From positions 62,001 to 126,000 of the forward strand of contig JACCXH010000049.1 in NCBI GenBank assembly GCA_013697245.1: a stretch of 64,000 nucleotides of DNA, given 5' to 3'. The notes beneath the pieces are model-generated. The model did not search any database, had not been told where the DNA came from, and was given only the letters and a program-made list of their open reading frames with translations. Origin of the DNA: Bacteroidota bacterium. Its GTDB lineage: Bacteria; Bacteroidota; Bacteroidia; B-17B0; Aurantibacillaceae. Position 1 is the first letter of the stretch. Each line of letters begins with the position of its first letter. This document shows, in pieces, positions 1 to 8,926 of this stretch. A program made the position numbers and the translations under genes.

Positions 1-1
1 A

Positions 2-130
2 TTGCATGATATACCTTATCGCGAAAAAATGATAAACGATTATATTGAATTAGAAAAACAATTAGGCGGACCCGGAGCCTCTAAAAGATTAGCAGTTGAA
101 TTAGTGAAAGACGCAACGACAAATAATTAA
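2..130 (+). CDS. lpxB: Lipid-A-disaccharide synthase, C-terminal end (partial)
   Basis: An open frame enters from the left edge and stops at TAA 128-130, leaving 42 residues. It reads ...EKMINDYIELEKQLGGPGA followed by SKRLAVELV, which resembles the C-terminal helix of Bacteroidota LpxB (a 'LGGPGAS' turn followed by an amphipathic helix). LpxB joins UDP-2,3-diacylglucosamine and lipid X in lipid A synthesis at the inner membrane. The next gene starts 2 nt downstream, so the two are probably cotranscribed. Only the last tenth of the protein is visible, so the name rests on a short motif; another GT-B-like C-terminus is possible. Confidence 0.55.
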   Translation: MHDIPYREKMINDYIELEKQLGGPGASKRLAVELVKDATTNN

Positions 131-132
131 AA

Positions 133-1317
133 TTGAAAAGAAAACTAAAAATAGTAATTGGTGTTTTAATTGGCATAAGTTTATTTGGTGCTATTACCTC
201 ATTTTACGTACCTGCAGAAAGCTTGCAGGTAAGATTATACACGCATTTAAAAGTGAATACCTTGCAGTTAAATGTCATTGCAGGAAATTATAAAGTGCTG
301 GCAGACGGCAACCTTATCGCAGAAGGTGGCACAGAATCACAGTTTAAACTGATATTAAAAGGCGATAGCATCCAGTTAAATCACAACGATAAAGTGATCG
401 GGAATTTTAAATATTTAAAATTTGCAGGTAGCGAAGCAGATGAGATAAAAATTAAATTAATAAACCCTGATAGAAAACAAAGGATCTACCAGAACAATGT
501 AAGTTTTAGTGTAAGTGAAGAATACATCCGTATTATAAACGATGTTATTCTTGATAATTATATTGCCGGTGTTACCGAAGCCGAGGCCGGCTCACGTTCT
601 AATTTAGAATTTTATAAAGTACAGGCCATTTTAGCGCGTACTTTTGCCTTAGCGCATATTAATAAACATGTTGCCGAAGGTTTTAGTCTGTGCGATCAGG
701 TGCATTGCCAGGCCTATTATGGAAAACCAAAGGACCCCACCATTTTTAAAGCAATTGAAGAAACAAAAGGTAAAGTAGTTGTAGATGAGAATTTAAATTT
801 AATTGTTGCCGCTTTTCATAGTAACAGTGGCGGGCAGACTGCCAATAGCGAGGATGTTTGGGGGTCGCACACAACCTATTTAAGAAGTATTAACGATTCT
901 TTTAGTATAAAGATGCCCAATTCAAAATGGGAACGCAGGATGCTAACAGATGATTGGTTAATGTATTTAAAACTAAAACATGGTTTCCCAAGCGATCAAC
1001 CTGAAGGGAAATCGGTGGCCTTAAATTTTAAGCAAGACCAGCGCAAGGTGTTTTTAGAATGTAGTAATTCGCGTGTACCATTAAAAAATATCAGACAAGA
1101 TCTTCAGCTTAAATCTACTTTTTTTAGCATTAGCGAAATAAATAAAGACAGCATTCTGTTTAAAGGTCGCGGTTACGGCCATGGCTTGGGTATGTGTCAG
1201 GAAGGTGCGATGCGCATGAGTAAAATGGGCTATAAGTACACCGAGATCTTGGATTTTTACTACAAGAACATTCAGTTGATCGATCTGCACAAGCTTAGTT
1301 TCTTTAAGGACGAATAG
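133..1317 (+). CDS. SpoIID/LytB domain protein
   Basis: This is a 394-residue protein with an N-terminal membrane anchor or uncleaved signal (about residues 7-26) and a SpoIID/LytB domain in its second half. SpoIID enzymes are lytic transglycosylases acting on stem-peptide-free glycan strands; other members are LytB-type amidase enhancers. The family block around residues 137-152 (DNYIAGVTEAEAG) contains candidate catalytic acids E149/E151. The block near 227-240 (HSNSGGQTANSEDVWG) and the terminal GRGYGHGLGMCQEGA block (345-359) are also typical. The start is TTG, two bases after the lpxB stop. No in-frame ATG lies before the hydrophobic segment, so TTG is accepted. It probably acts on periplasmic peptidoglycan in a non-sporulating organism; the exact substrate is unknown. 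Confidence 0.85.
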   Translation: MKRKLKIVIGVLIGISLFGAITSFYVPAESLQVRLYTHLKVNTLQLNVIAGNYKVLADGNLIAEGGTESQFKLILKGDSIQLNHNDKVIGNFKYLKFAGSEADEIKIKLINPDRKQRIYQNNVSFSVSEEYIRIINDVILDNYIAGVTEAEAGSRSNLEFYKVQAILARTFALAHINKHVAEGFSLCDQVHCQAYYGKPKDPTIFKAIEETKGKVVVDENLNLIVAAFHSNSGGQTANSEDVWGSHTTYLRSINDSFSIKMPNSKWERRMLTDDWLMYLKLKHGFPSDQPEGKSVALNFKQDQRKVFLECSNSRVPLKNIRQDLQLKSTFFSISEINKDSILFKGRGYGHGLGMCQEGAMRMSKMGYKYTEILDFYYKNIQLIDLHKLSFFKDE

Positions 1318-1351
1318 TTTCTCGTAAATATTTATTAATTTCATTGTTTAA

Positions 1352-2272
1352 ATGAAACAGTTCATAAAAATAAAAACCTTTGCATTTGTTTTATTACTGG
1401 CTTTAAGCCTTTCCAGCTTCGCTCAAAACGACGATCAGGATGATGAGCCCACAAAGCCTCTGCGCAAAAGAAAGTTTTTAGTGGGTATGTATTTGGGTTC
1501 TTATTTTGCTAATAAATATAGTGCCAGTACTTATAACGGTTATGGCTTTGATTATTACGGACAAAAAAATTCGTTCCTCAATAGTTTCATGAACCAAAAA
1601 ATAAATGAGCAGTATGGCGGCAAATATGGTCAGCCTGACCAGATAGCAGCTGCGCTTGGTGTAGATCCGGGGCAATGGACGTTTAATGAAAGTGATATGC
1701 CGCAGAATATGCATTACACACCATCTATTGTAGTGGGGTTTAATTTCAGACATGCCCTTGATAAAAAAACAGCTATCCTTTTAAATTTTAATGGTTGCAA
1801 ATTAAATCTGCAGGGAAATTTTACCATGACTCTTTTAAGACCTTCAGGAACAAACCCCGCTATCAATAGCAATATTCAAACCTTTGGTATAAAAGGTGGT
1901 GAACAGCGTTTATTGTTTCAATTAGGCTTTCAGAGATTATTAGGGGATGACGATAAACTTAATTTTTTTGTGGAGACAGGTTTTAACGGCACTTTGGCAA
2001 AGTTTGACAAAAATCTTATCATGATCAATAACCTGCAGATAGACCTTACCAATTATTACAATCAAACATTGTACGCCGCTCCCGGGCAGTTCAGAAGGCC
2101 AATAGGCTTTGGAGTAGGGGCTTTTGCCGGTTTTGGTTTAAACGTAGATATTAATCCAAAATTCTTAATTCAGTTGTTATATTCACCTACTTACGAAAAA
2201 ATAAATATTGGAACAAATCCAACTTTGAAGTTGCAAAACTCTATTGGTTTCAGAGCTTATTATAAAGTATAA
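1352..2272 (+). CDS. Outer-membrane beta-barrel protein (PorT-like)
   Basis: The 306-residue protein has a clear signal peptide (about residues 1-24, cleaved after SSFA) followed by an acidic linker rich in D and E. Alternating hydrophobic/polar strands run to an aromatic C-terminus (FRAYYKV), the pattern of a small outer-membrane barrel of the PorT/OMP_b-brl type. An insert around residues 80-120 lacks barrel character and may be an extracellular loop. It lies 34 nt after the SpoIID gene on the same strand, with another exported protein 30 nt downstream. The specific role is not recognisable. PorT-like assignment is by topology and length only. Confidence 0.65.
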   Translation: MKQFIKIKTFAFVLLLALSLSSFAQNDDQDDEPTKPLRKRKFLVGMYLGSYFANKYSASTYNGYGFDYYGQKNSFLNSFMNQKINEQYGGKYGQPDQIAAALGVDPGQWTFNESDMPQNMHYTPSIVVGFNFRHALDKKTAILLNFNGCKLNLQGNFTMTLLRPSGTNPAINSNIQTFGIKGGEQRLLFQLGFQRLLGDDDKLNFFVETGFNGTLAKFDKNLIMINNLQIDLTNYYNQTLYAAPGQFRRPIGFGVGAFAGFGLNVDINPKFLIQLLYSPTYEKINIGTNPTLKLQNSIGFRAYYKV

Positions 2273-2302
2273 TTTTTCGTTATTATTTTTTTAGCTTTAA
2301 GT

Positions 2303-2728
2303 ATGAAATTTTATTTGCCCCAGTTTTTAATTTTTTTTATTATTCTGCTGTCGGCCAATTTCAGCAATGCCCAGGAGCCCAATGTTATTAAGGTAAAGAA
2401 AGAATCTAACCTGGTTAAAGTAGTGTTTGATAATACCGAATTAAAACTGATGGCTGTAGATAGATTTGGCAACCCACGCGAGAATCTTGTTACCTCTTAT
2501 AAATTATGGATAAAAGGCAAAGGAGAATCTAAAATGTTTCAGGGTTTTAATAATAATTTAAGCGCAGAGATGGTGAAGGAACTGAACAAATTAAAAAAAG
2601 CAACGAAGATATTTTTTACAGAAATAAATGTAAAAGATGACGATGAACACCAACTAAAATTACCGGATGTGATAGAGACCTGGTTTCCGAACTGTAAGAA
2701 CTGTGATAATAAAAAGAGTGGGTATTGA
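2303..2728 (+). CDS. Small exported protein, possible GldM C-terminal-like domain
   Basis: A 141-residue protein with a signal peptide (about 1-23, ending SNA|QE). The mature part is basic. Residues 62-120 pair a 'SYKLWIKGKGES' strand with an NLSAEMVKELNKLKKATKIFF segment, then EINV and a short charged turn. This arrangement recalls the last domain of GldM, the periplasmic T9SS motor shaft, where a 'G..L.p.....L..l..G..i.f..I' pattern recurs; that is inference from pattern only. It ends in a CxxC (NCKNC, about 131-135). The 2 kb upstream holds envelope genes. If not GldM-like it is an unassigned periplasmic protein. Confidence 0.6.
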   Translation: MKFYLPQFLIFFIILLSANFSNAQEPNVIKVKKESNLVKVVFDNTELKLMAVDRFGNPRENLVTSYKLWIKGKGESKMFQGFNNNLSAEMVKELNKLKKATKIFFTEINVKDDDEHQLKLPDVIETWFPNCKNCDNKKSGY

Positions 2729-2765
2729 ATAGTTAGCAGTAATTGTAAGACAACAAAGTAGTAAA

Positions 2766-3278
2766 ATGATGGAATCAAAATTATCCATTTCTTCAGCTTT
2801 AAGTGTAGACACTATTATTGCAAGACTAAGGACTTCTACCATCAATACAAAAAAACAAACACAGGCAAATTATCAGCAGATTTTCTTAGGTGAGGTAGAT
2901 AATGACTCAGCTGAAATAACTGACTTTTATGCAACCCCACGAAATAAAGTACTTTATAAAATTCAAGTAAATGCTTCTAAAAATAACTTGACAAATATTT
3001 TGATTAGTAATAATAAATTTGAACATAGACAATTTACTAATTCACTTCTAAAAGCATTTCTACTACCTTTCGGTTTTATTCTTTTAATAGTTAGTTTTAT
3101 AACTATTCAAGACTCAGATATGTTTTTATTTGGGTTAACTTCAGGTGCAATTTCCATCTTAATTCCTTTATTATATAAATTAGTACCGCTTTCTGAAAAT
3201 GAATTTCTTAGTGACCATGTTGTAAAGAATATTTTAAAACTTTTAGATCCAATTGAAATAAAACTGCTGGTCAATTGA
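2766..3278 (+). CDS. Hypothetical membrane protein, two TM segments
   Basis: The 170-residue product is not recognised. The N-terminal 95 residues are soluble and lack a signal peptide. Two hydrophobic stretches follow (about 95-115 and 120-138, the latter containing FGLTSGAISILIPLL), then a short C-terminal cytosolic tail ending DPIEIKLLVN. That gives a hairpin anchored in the inner membrane. It starts at tandem ATG codons 37 nt after the preceding gene and converges on the minus-strand PD40/SPOR gene. Codon use looks slightly more AT-rich than its neighbours, so late acquisition is possible but not shown. Confidence 0.55.
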   Translation: MMESKLSISSALSVDTIIARLRTSTINTKKQTQANYQQIFLGEVDNDSAEITDFYATPRNKVLYKIQVNASKNNLTNILISNNKFEHRQFTNSLLKAFLLPFGFILLIVSFITIQDSDMFLFGLTSGAISILIPLLYKLVPLSENEFLSDHVVKNILKLLDPIEIKLLVN

Positions 3279-3347
3279 AGAACTATTACTAACGACAAGC
3301 CAACAAACTGCTACATTCAATAGCCGGAAACAATTCTTCGTAGCGAA

Positions 3348-5366
3348 TCACTTTATTATCTTCTCTTCTAACAATTGGTGTAAGAATTTTTTCTCGCCTT
3401 TATAAACGGTATAAATAAAAGCATCTTTTAAATTATTTTTCAGCACTTTTTCTAAAAGATCTTGTGCTTCGTTAAAAGTATCAAAGTTACCCATGCTAAA
3501 ACGGGTAATATAATCGTCATCGGTCTGGCGTATTATTTTCGGCATTCCAATAACACTATTGTAATTAAAATTCTCGAATAATTTATAAGCACCTATTTGT
3601 ACTTTGTAGTACAGTCCTTCGGTGCGGAGGTTACCAAATTTTGAAGCATAAGATTTTTTATCGAACTTATCAAACAAATTCTTATTCTTTTCATCAATAG
3701 AAAGATTTAATTCGCTGATCTTTTTATCGTATTCCGGCGAAGTAAAATCGGCATAAACATTAATTACCATAAAGGAATCAATTCCTACTGTATTTAATTC
3801 AACCACTTGTTGCGGAAACTGGTTTACTTTTATCACGATCTCATATTCATCATCTACAGGTAAATTCGCTAAAAAATTCCCAGTCAAAGCATTTGAAGCC
3901 ATGTTGCTTTTAAATTTCCGGTTCTTTAAAATAGAAGTAATTTCGATCTCAGCCTGTGTAGGCTTTCCATCTATCATCACAAGGCCATCTACCTGCAATA
4001 AAGAAATAGGTTTTCCGGGCATACCGGGCTCTACAATATAAATATCCTGCTGGCCCTTGCCGCCTTGCTTAAACGAAGAGTAATAGGCTTTTTTACCATC
4101 GCCTCTTACAGTATAAAATTTATCTTCGTCCTTTGTATTTATTGGCTTGCCTAAATTGTAGGGCTTCTGCCATTTGCCATTCTTAAGATCGCTTCTAAAC
4201 ACATCATAACCGCCAATACTATTGCTGTTATTGGATGAGAAGAACAACGTTTTGCCATCTGCCGTAATAAAAGGTGCGTCCTCATCGTATTTGGTATTAA
4301 TTAATGGGCCTAAATTTTTTATGTTCCCCCAATTATTATCTTTTAATTTTTCAGCTTCATATAGATCTCTTTTTCCAAGCCCATCCGGTTTTTCGCTCAC
4401 AAAAATTATTTTATTCTTGTTTGGAATAAAACAGGCACTGCCCTCCCAGGCTCTGGTATTTAAGCCTACCTGGTAAATTGGGTTAGACCATCTATTACCA
4501 ATTAATTTGCTTATATAAAGATCGCCATTACCGGCACCGGTGTTCTTGTAAAGGAACATTTGTGTACCGTCAAAATTCACACTTACTGCGGCATCATGCA
4601 GGTTTGTATTTAAATTATCGATGGGGCTGGGTTCAGACCAAATACTATCGTTTAATTTTTTTGAGATAAATATGTCTTCATAAAACAATTCAACATCTTC
4701 CGTATTGGAAAGTTTATCACCTTTCACAACCTGTCTACCACCTTTTGAAAGCGGACCACGGTAGGTAAAGATCATAAACCTTTCGTCGGACGGGATCAAA
4801 GGGCAATACTCGCTGGCGCCTGTGTTTATTGGTTTGCCAAGGTTCTTGATTTTGACATTATTTTTTTTGAACTTGTTTTCGTTGATCTTTTCGCAACGCG
4901 CCAGCCTGAAATTAATGTCGCGGATAAGTTTTAGTTGCTTAATGGTTTTCTTTTCCTCAATGTTGAGCGCTATCTTATAATTTTCAATAGCAGGATCGAT
5001 ACTGTCATTTTTTTCGAAAGCAAAACCTAAATTGTAATTATAACCATCTATCGTATAGGCATCGTTACGTAAGGATAAAATATTAGGAATGGCTTTGTAA
5101 CAATTATCTACATCGTAAGAGTAACAAATGCCCAATAAATAATTTATGTAAGACTGACTTTTATTATTTTCGTGAATAGAATCAAAGATAGGCAAGGCTT
5201 CTAAATAAAGATTTTGCTCGAATTTTATTTTTGCTTTTTCAAGCTTTAACAAGTCAGGGGGGTTTAAACCAAATTTTGCATTTTCAAAGACAAAGGCATT
5301 TACCTGCGCTACAAACACGTTAATAGAAACGACAAAAAGAAGTAAGAGTATTTTTTTAGCTTGCAA
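3348..5366 (-). CDS. TPR/PD40 propeller protein with C-terminal SPOR domain (PorE-like)
   Basis: The product has 672 residues. A signal peptide (1-24) is followed by a TPR-like helical region (about 38-165), then WD40-like PD40 blades (about 180-445) with repeated motifs such as 'FFSSN', 'DLYxAEKL' and 'GLNTRAWEGSACFIPN'. Next comes a carboxypeptidase-regulatory-like sandwich (about 455-545). The C-terminus (about 585-665, YYKVQIGAYKLFENFN onward) is a SPOR domain, which binds denuded peptidoglycan glycans. TPR-PD40-sandwich order matches PorE-type T9SS proteins, but those end in an OmpA-type peptidoglycan-binding domain; here SPOR takes that place. The start is TTG at 5366, immediately before the hydrophobic core. 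It probably acts as a periplasmic scaffold tied to the wall. Confidence 0.75.
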   Translation of the reverse strand: MQAKKILLLLFVVSINVFVAQVNAFVFENAKFGLNPPDLLKLEKAKIKFEQNLYLEALPIFDSIHENNKSQSYINYLLGICYSYDVDNCYKAIPNILSLRNDAYTIDGYNYNLGFAFEKNDSIDPAIENYKIALNIEEKKTIKQLKLIRDINFRLARCEKINENKFKKNNVKIKNLGKPINTGASEYCPLIPSDERFMIFTYRGPLSKGGRQVVKGDKLSNTEDVELFYEDIFISKKLNDSIWSEPSPIDNLNTNLHDAAVSVNFDGTQMFLYKNTGAGNGDLYISKLIGNRWSNPIYQVGLNTRAWEGSACFIPNKNKIIFVSEKPDGLGKRDLYEAEKLKDNNWGNIKNLGPLINTKYDEDAPFITADGKTLFFSSNNSNSIGGYDVFRSDLKNGKWQKPYNLGKPINTKDEDKFYTVRGDGKKAYYSSFKQGGKGQQDIYIVEPGMPGKPISLLQVDGLVMIDGKPTQAEIEITSILKNRKFKSNMASNALTGNFLANLPVDDEYEIVIKVNQFPQQVVELNTVGIDSFMVINVYADFTSPEYDKKISELNLSIDEKNKNLFDKFDKKSYASKFGNLRTEGLYYKVQIGAYKLFENFNYNSVIGMPKIIRQTDDDYITRFSMGNFDTFNEAQDLLEKVLKNNLKDAFIYTVYKGEKKFLHQLLEEKIIK

Positions 5367-5427
5367 CGGGATTTTTTAACCTAATAAAGTTAAGTAAAAA
5401 TCTCATATCACAAAGCAATTTTAAAAA

Positions 5428-7524
5428 TTAATTTATAACAGGCAGCAAACCGTAGGTTTTTCCAAGCTCAAGCATTTGCGTTGTAAAATCTTTAGGGTAT
5501 TCGATCTTTACATCAATTATTTTATCGCCTTCCATTTGTGGTACTAGTTTTGGCTGAATAAAGCCTGCATAAGGAGCAATGTTCAGGTGCGAATAACGGT
5601 CTAAGATCTCTTTGTGCAAAGCCTTGTCTACTTTTACACCATAATTTTCTATCAAGTCGTGCCCGGCTTTATAATCGCCCTGCGATTTTACGCGCTGGAT
5701 CTCTTTTAATAGTTCGCCAAATAAAACACGCAATTTATTATAATCATTTACAACAAAATAGGTTTTTCCGTTCTCTACTTTTTTCTCAATCACATTTTCT
5801 TTTGCACCTTTCTCAAATACCCACGCAGCCACCATTTTACGGTTACGCATGTGTGCTTCTTCAATTTCTTTACCCGGTTTAATTCTTGCCAATTGCACAA
5901 TTAAGCCTTTTGTAATATACTCATCGTAAGCTGCTTTACCACATTCTATAGATGGCATTACTCCTAATTCAACCAATTTCGGATCTAATAAATAGTAAAG
6001 TGCTACAAGGTCAGCACGACCTTCTTCTAAAGCGCTGGCGTAATTTTTTAATGTTTCGGCAGGCTGTCCAATACCGGCTTCAATAACGCCGCTAGCATGG
6101 CCAATAACTTCGTGCATATCGGTATGTAATTTATCAGCAAGCGATGCAAATTCTTTTATGCGGGCTTTTATTTCGTCGTTATAATAAAATTCATTTACCA
6201 CATTTGGCCCGGCGGCTTGATCGTAAGCTTCTACAATATTACCAAGGTTTACAGATTTACTTCCTTTTGCTTCCCTAATCCATTCATTATTTGGAAGATT
6301 AATACCAATGGGTGTACTTGGTGATGAATCGCCACTTTCAACAACTGCGTTAATTACTTTTGCAGAAATGCCTTTTACATTTTTCTTTTTGTGTTGTGGT
6401 AATAATGGTGAATTGTCTTCGAACCATTGCGCGTTTTTACCAATAGTGGCAATACGTTTACTGGCTTCAAAATCTTTAACCGAAACAACCGATTCGAATG
6501 AACCTTTTTTTCCTAAAGGATCCTGGTACACTTCAATAAAACCATTCACAACGTCTACAGCGCTTGCAGTATCCTGTACCCAGGCAATATTGTATTCGTC
6601 AAAATCAACTAAATTTCCGCTTTTGTAGAACTTTACCAGTTTTTCTAAAGCTGTTTTTTGTGCATCATTTTCTGCAACTGTTATTGCTTTTTCTAACCAA
6701 AAAACAATTTTTTCAATTGCTGCAGAGTACATACCGCCAACCATCCAGATCTTTTCTACCAACTTACCATTCTCTTTTACCAGTTTACTATTCAAGCCGT
6801 ACATTGGATTGGTATTGCTGCTTTTATTAACCTGTGCAGTATAAAAATCAGAAGCTTCTTTTTGTGTTACACCTTCATAAAAATTTACGGCTGATGATTT
6901 AACAAGGTCGGTCTTAGAGTCAAGGCTTACTTTTTTAGAAGCGATCTTTGGATCAAATATTTGTGCGGCAATAAAATTTAAAAAATTTGTTTTTGTCTCG
7001 CCGCTTGATAATGGTAGTAATGCCGCGTCTAATTCATTGGCCTCTTCTAAAAAGAATTCTTTGGTACACTCGGGCATTATTTTATCCATATTGTAATGGT
7101 GGTGAATACCGTTACTGAACCAAACACGTTTTGCATATACAAGTAGCTTTTCATATTGTTCATCATTCGCACCGGGCTTATGATTTGCAACAATGGCCTC
7201 TAACGTTTTGCGGATAGACAAATTGTATTTATAATTTTGATCATAAATAATATCCCGTCCGCTTAAGGCCGCTTCATATAAATAATATAATAAGGTTTTT
7301 GTTTGAAGTGGGATCTGGTCAAAATCTTTTACGTTATAACGTAATACACGAAGATCGGCAAACTGCTCGGTCACATATTCAAATTTTTCTTCAGTTGCCG
7401 GAGCTGTAGTAGTTTCAACGGTATCTTTTTTTGCCTTTGCTTCAAGGTTACTTAATTCGTTATCTGACGAGTGACAAGCACTTAACATAAGAGATAAAGC
7501 AGCAATTTTAATGTAATTGTTCAT
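5428..7524 (-). CDS. Dipeptidyl peptidase III (M49), lipoprotein
   Basis: The 698-residue zinc metallopeptidase has the M49 signature HExxGH at residues 471-476 (HEVIGH). The third ligand is E501 in EEGRAD, corresponding to EECRAE/D in other members. The length fits bacterial DPP III, which removes dipeptides from the N-terminus of short peptides. The N-terminus is a lipoprotein signal with lipobox LSAC (Cys16 or so) followed by a Ser/Asp-rich tether, so the enzyme is probably anchored in the envelope and not cytosolic as in eukaryotes. It stands alone, with 80 nt to the HD gene and a candidate promoter just upstream. Its role is probably peptide nutrition. Confidence 0.92.
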   Translation of the reverse strand: MNNYIKIAALSLMLSACHSSDNELSNLEAKAKKDTVETTTAPATEEKFEYVTEQFADLRVLRYNVKDFDQIPLQTKTLLYYLYEAALSGRDIIYDQNYKYNLSIRKTLEAIVANHKPGANDEQYEKLLVYAKRVWFSNGIHHHYNMDKIMPECTKEFFLEEANELDAALLPLSSGETKTNFLNFIAAQIFDPKIASKKVSLDSKTDLVKSSAVNFYEGVTQKEASDFYTAQVNKSSNTNPMYGLNSKLVKENGKLVEKIWMVGGMYSAAIEKIVFWLEKAITVAENDAQKTALEKLVKFYKSGNLVDFDEYNIAWVQDTASAVDVVNGFIEVYQDPLGKKGSFESVVSVKDFEASKRIATIGKNAQWFEDNSPLLPQHKKKNVKGISAKVINAVVESGDSSPSTPIGINLPNNEWIREAKGSKSVNLGNIVEAYDQAAGPNVVNEFYYNDEIKARIKEFASLADKLHTDMHEVIGHASGVIEAGIGQPAETLKNYASALEEGRADLVALYYLLDPKLVELGVMPSIECGKAAYDEYITKGLIVQLARIKPGKEIEEAHMRNRKMVAAWVFEKGAKENVIEKKVENGKTYFVVNDYNKLRVLFGELLKEIQRVKSQGDYKAGHDLIENYGVKVDKALHKEILDRYSHLNIAPYAGFIQPKLVPQMEGDKIIDVKIEYPKDFTTQMLELGKTYGLLPVIN

Positions 7525-7543
7525 GTTATTCTGAAATAGGATG

Positions 7544-7575
7544 CAAGGTTACATTTTATTTACATTTTTTGCAAA
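7544..7575 (-). promoter_or_regulatory. Candidate Bacteroidota promoter for DPP III gene
   Basis: Read on the minus strand, TTTG (7575-7572) is followed by a 20-nt spacer and TAACCTTG (7551-7544). That is one mismatch from TAnnTTTG with spacing one longer than the usual 19. The implied leader to the ATG at 7524 is about 13 nt. The match is moderate. Confidence 0.35.
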
Positions 7576-7604
7576 AAAATACGCCAAAGGCAAGTAAAAA
7601 GGCC

Positions 7605-8840
7605 TTAAATTTTGAGATCTTTTGGATAGCAGATAAAATGCTTTGTAACGGTGGTACTTAAGCTTTGTATGTTCAATTGGTCACTAGCTTCGGCTACATC
7701 TACTAATTTACCATTGCCCATTAAAATATTAATAGTAAAATTAGTGGCATTATAAGCACTATTGTTCACCGTATCTGTAAATACAAAATAGGCAGCTTCT
7801 TTACGGTTAATTTTATATTGTTCGCAAACCTGCTCTATTAATTTATTTTTAAATGATGTGGCAATGGCTGTATTTTGAATTTCTACTTTATACAATTTTC
7901 TGTCTAAAAGATTTGAGCATAATTTGCTTAAGATCTTATCTTCATTATCTGTCCAAACTTTAATAGAGGTTACAATATCATTATCGTCTAGTTTCGCAAA
8001 TTTATCCAGCAACAGTTGGTCTTTTTCAAAATCAGTTTCTGTAAAATTATTTTCTAGAAACAAGACAAGGGTAGGCGTGCCAAATAGTTTTTTACCTTGT
8101 GCAGTAAGCTCTTTGGCACGTTTTAAAATGTTCACCAATAAGGTTTCGGCACTTAAAACAGTTTTATGCAAATACACCTGCCAGTACATGAGGCGGCGGG
8201 CAATTAAGAATTTTTCAATGCTATAAATAGCTTTGTGTTCTACAACCAGTTCGTTATTTACCACGTTCAGCATTTTTATGATCCTGTCGCTGCTAATTAC
8301 ACCTTCACTTACACCGGTAAAAAAACTATCGCGTTTTAAATAATCCAAACGGTCCATATCCAATTGCGAGCTAACCAACTGGTGTAAAAATTGTTTTTTG
8401 TATTTATCATTAAAGATTTTAATGGCTAAACTTAATTTACCTTTAAACTCTTTATTCAATTTATCCATAAATAAACTGCTTAGCGTTTCGTGATTAATGC
8501 CTTTAACGATGCTGTGTTCGAGCGCATGCGAAAAAGGACCATGACCAATATCGTGCAGTAAAATGGCAATTAATACCGCTTTTTCTTCTTCGTCGGTTAT
8601 TACAATTTCTTTTTGGCGAAGCGTTAACACAGCTTCCTGCATTAAGTGCATAGCACCAATTGCGTGGTGGAATCGTGTGTGCAATGCGCCGGGGTAAACC
8701 AAATTAGTCAATCCCAATTGTTTTATGCGACGTAAACGCTGAAAGTAGGGGTGATTGAGCAGATCGTAAATTAATTCGTTAGGAATGGTTACAAAACCAT
8801 AAATAGGATCGTTAATTATTTTACGTTTGTTTATTGGCAT
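7605..8840 (-). CDS. HD domain phosphohydrolase
   Basis: A 411-residue cytosolic HD-superfamily protein. The metal-binding set is visible: H in HTRFHHAIGAMH (about 54-66), the HD pair in LLHDIGHGPFSHALEH (about 93-108), and a downstream D in QLDMDRLDYLKRDS. The opening 'DPIYGFVTIP' and 'HPYFQRLRRIKQLG' are typical of the dGTPase-like HD family found across Bacteroidota. The substrate is likely a nucleotide, unproven. It is divergent from porX with an 86-nt gap; HD-porX-tsaE is a recurring order in this phylum, which suggests linkage but not function. Confidence 0.88.
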   Translation of the reverse strand: MPINKRKIINDPIYGFVTIPNELIYDLLNHPYFQRLRRIKQLGLTNLVYPGALHTRFHHAIGAMHLMQEAVLTLRQKEIVITDEEEKAVLIAILLHDIGHGPFSHALEHSIVKGINHETLSSLFMDKLNKEFKGKLSLAIKIFNDKYKKQFLHQLVSSQLDMDRLDYLKRDSFFTGVSEGVISSDRIIKMLNVVNNELVVEHKAIYSIEKFLIARRLMYWQVYLHKTVLSAETLLVNILKRAKELTAQGKKLFGTPTLVLFLENNFTETDFEKDQLLLDKFAKLDDNDIVTSIKVWTDNEDKILSKLCSNLLDRKLYKVEIQNTAIATSFKNKLIEQVCEQYKINRKEAAYFVFTDTVNNSAYNATNFTINILMGNGKLVDVAEASDQLNIQSLSTTVTKHFICYPKDLKI

Positions 8841-8926
8841 TTGGTTTGATAACTTATAATTAAAATTCGTTAAATTAAGTAATACAGCTAAATTTAATAC
8901 GTTATTTGTAATAAACCGCTATTAAT

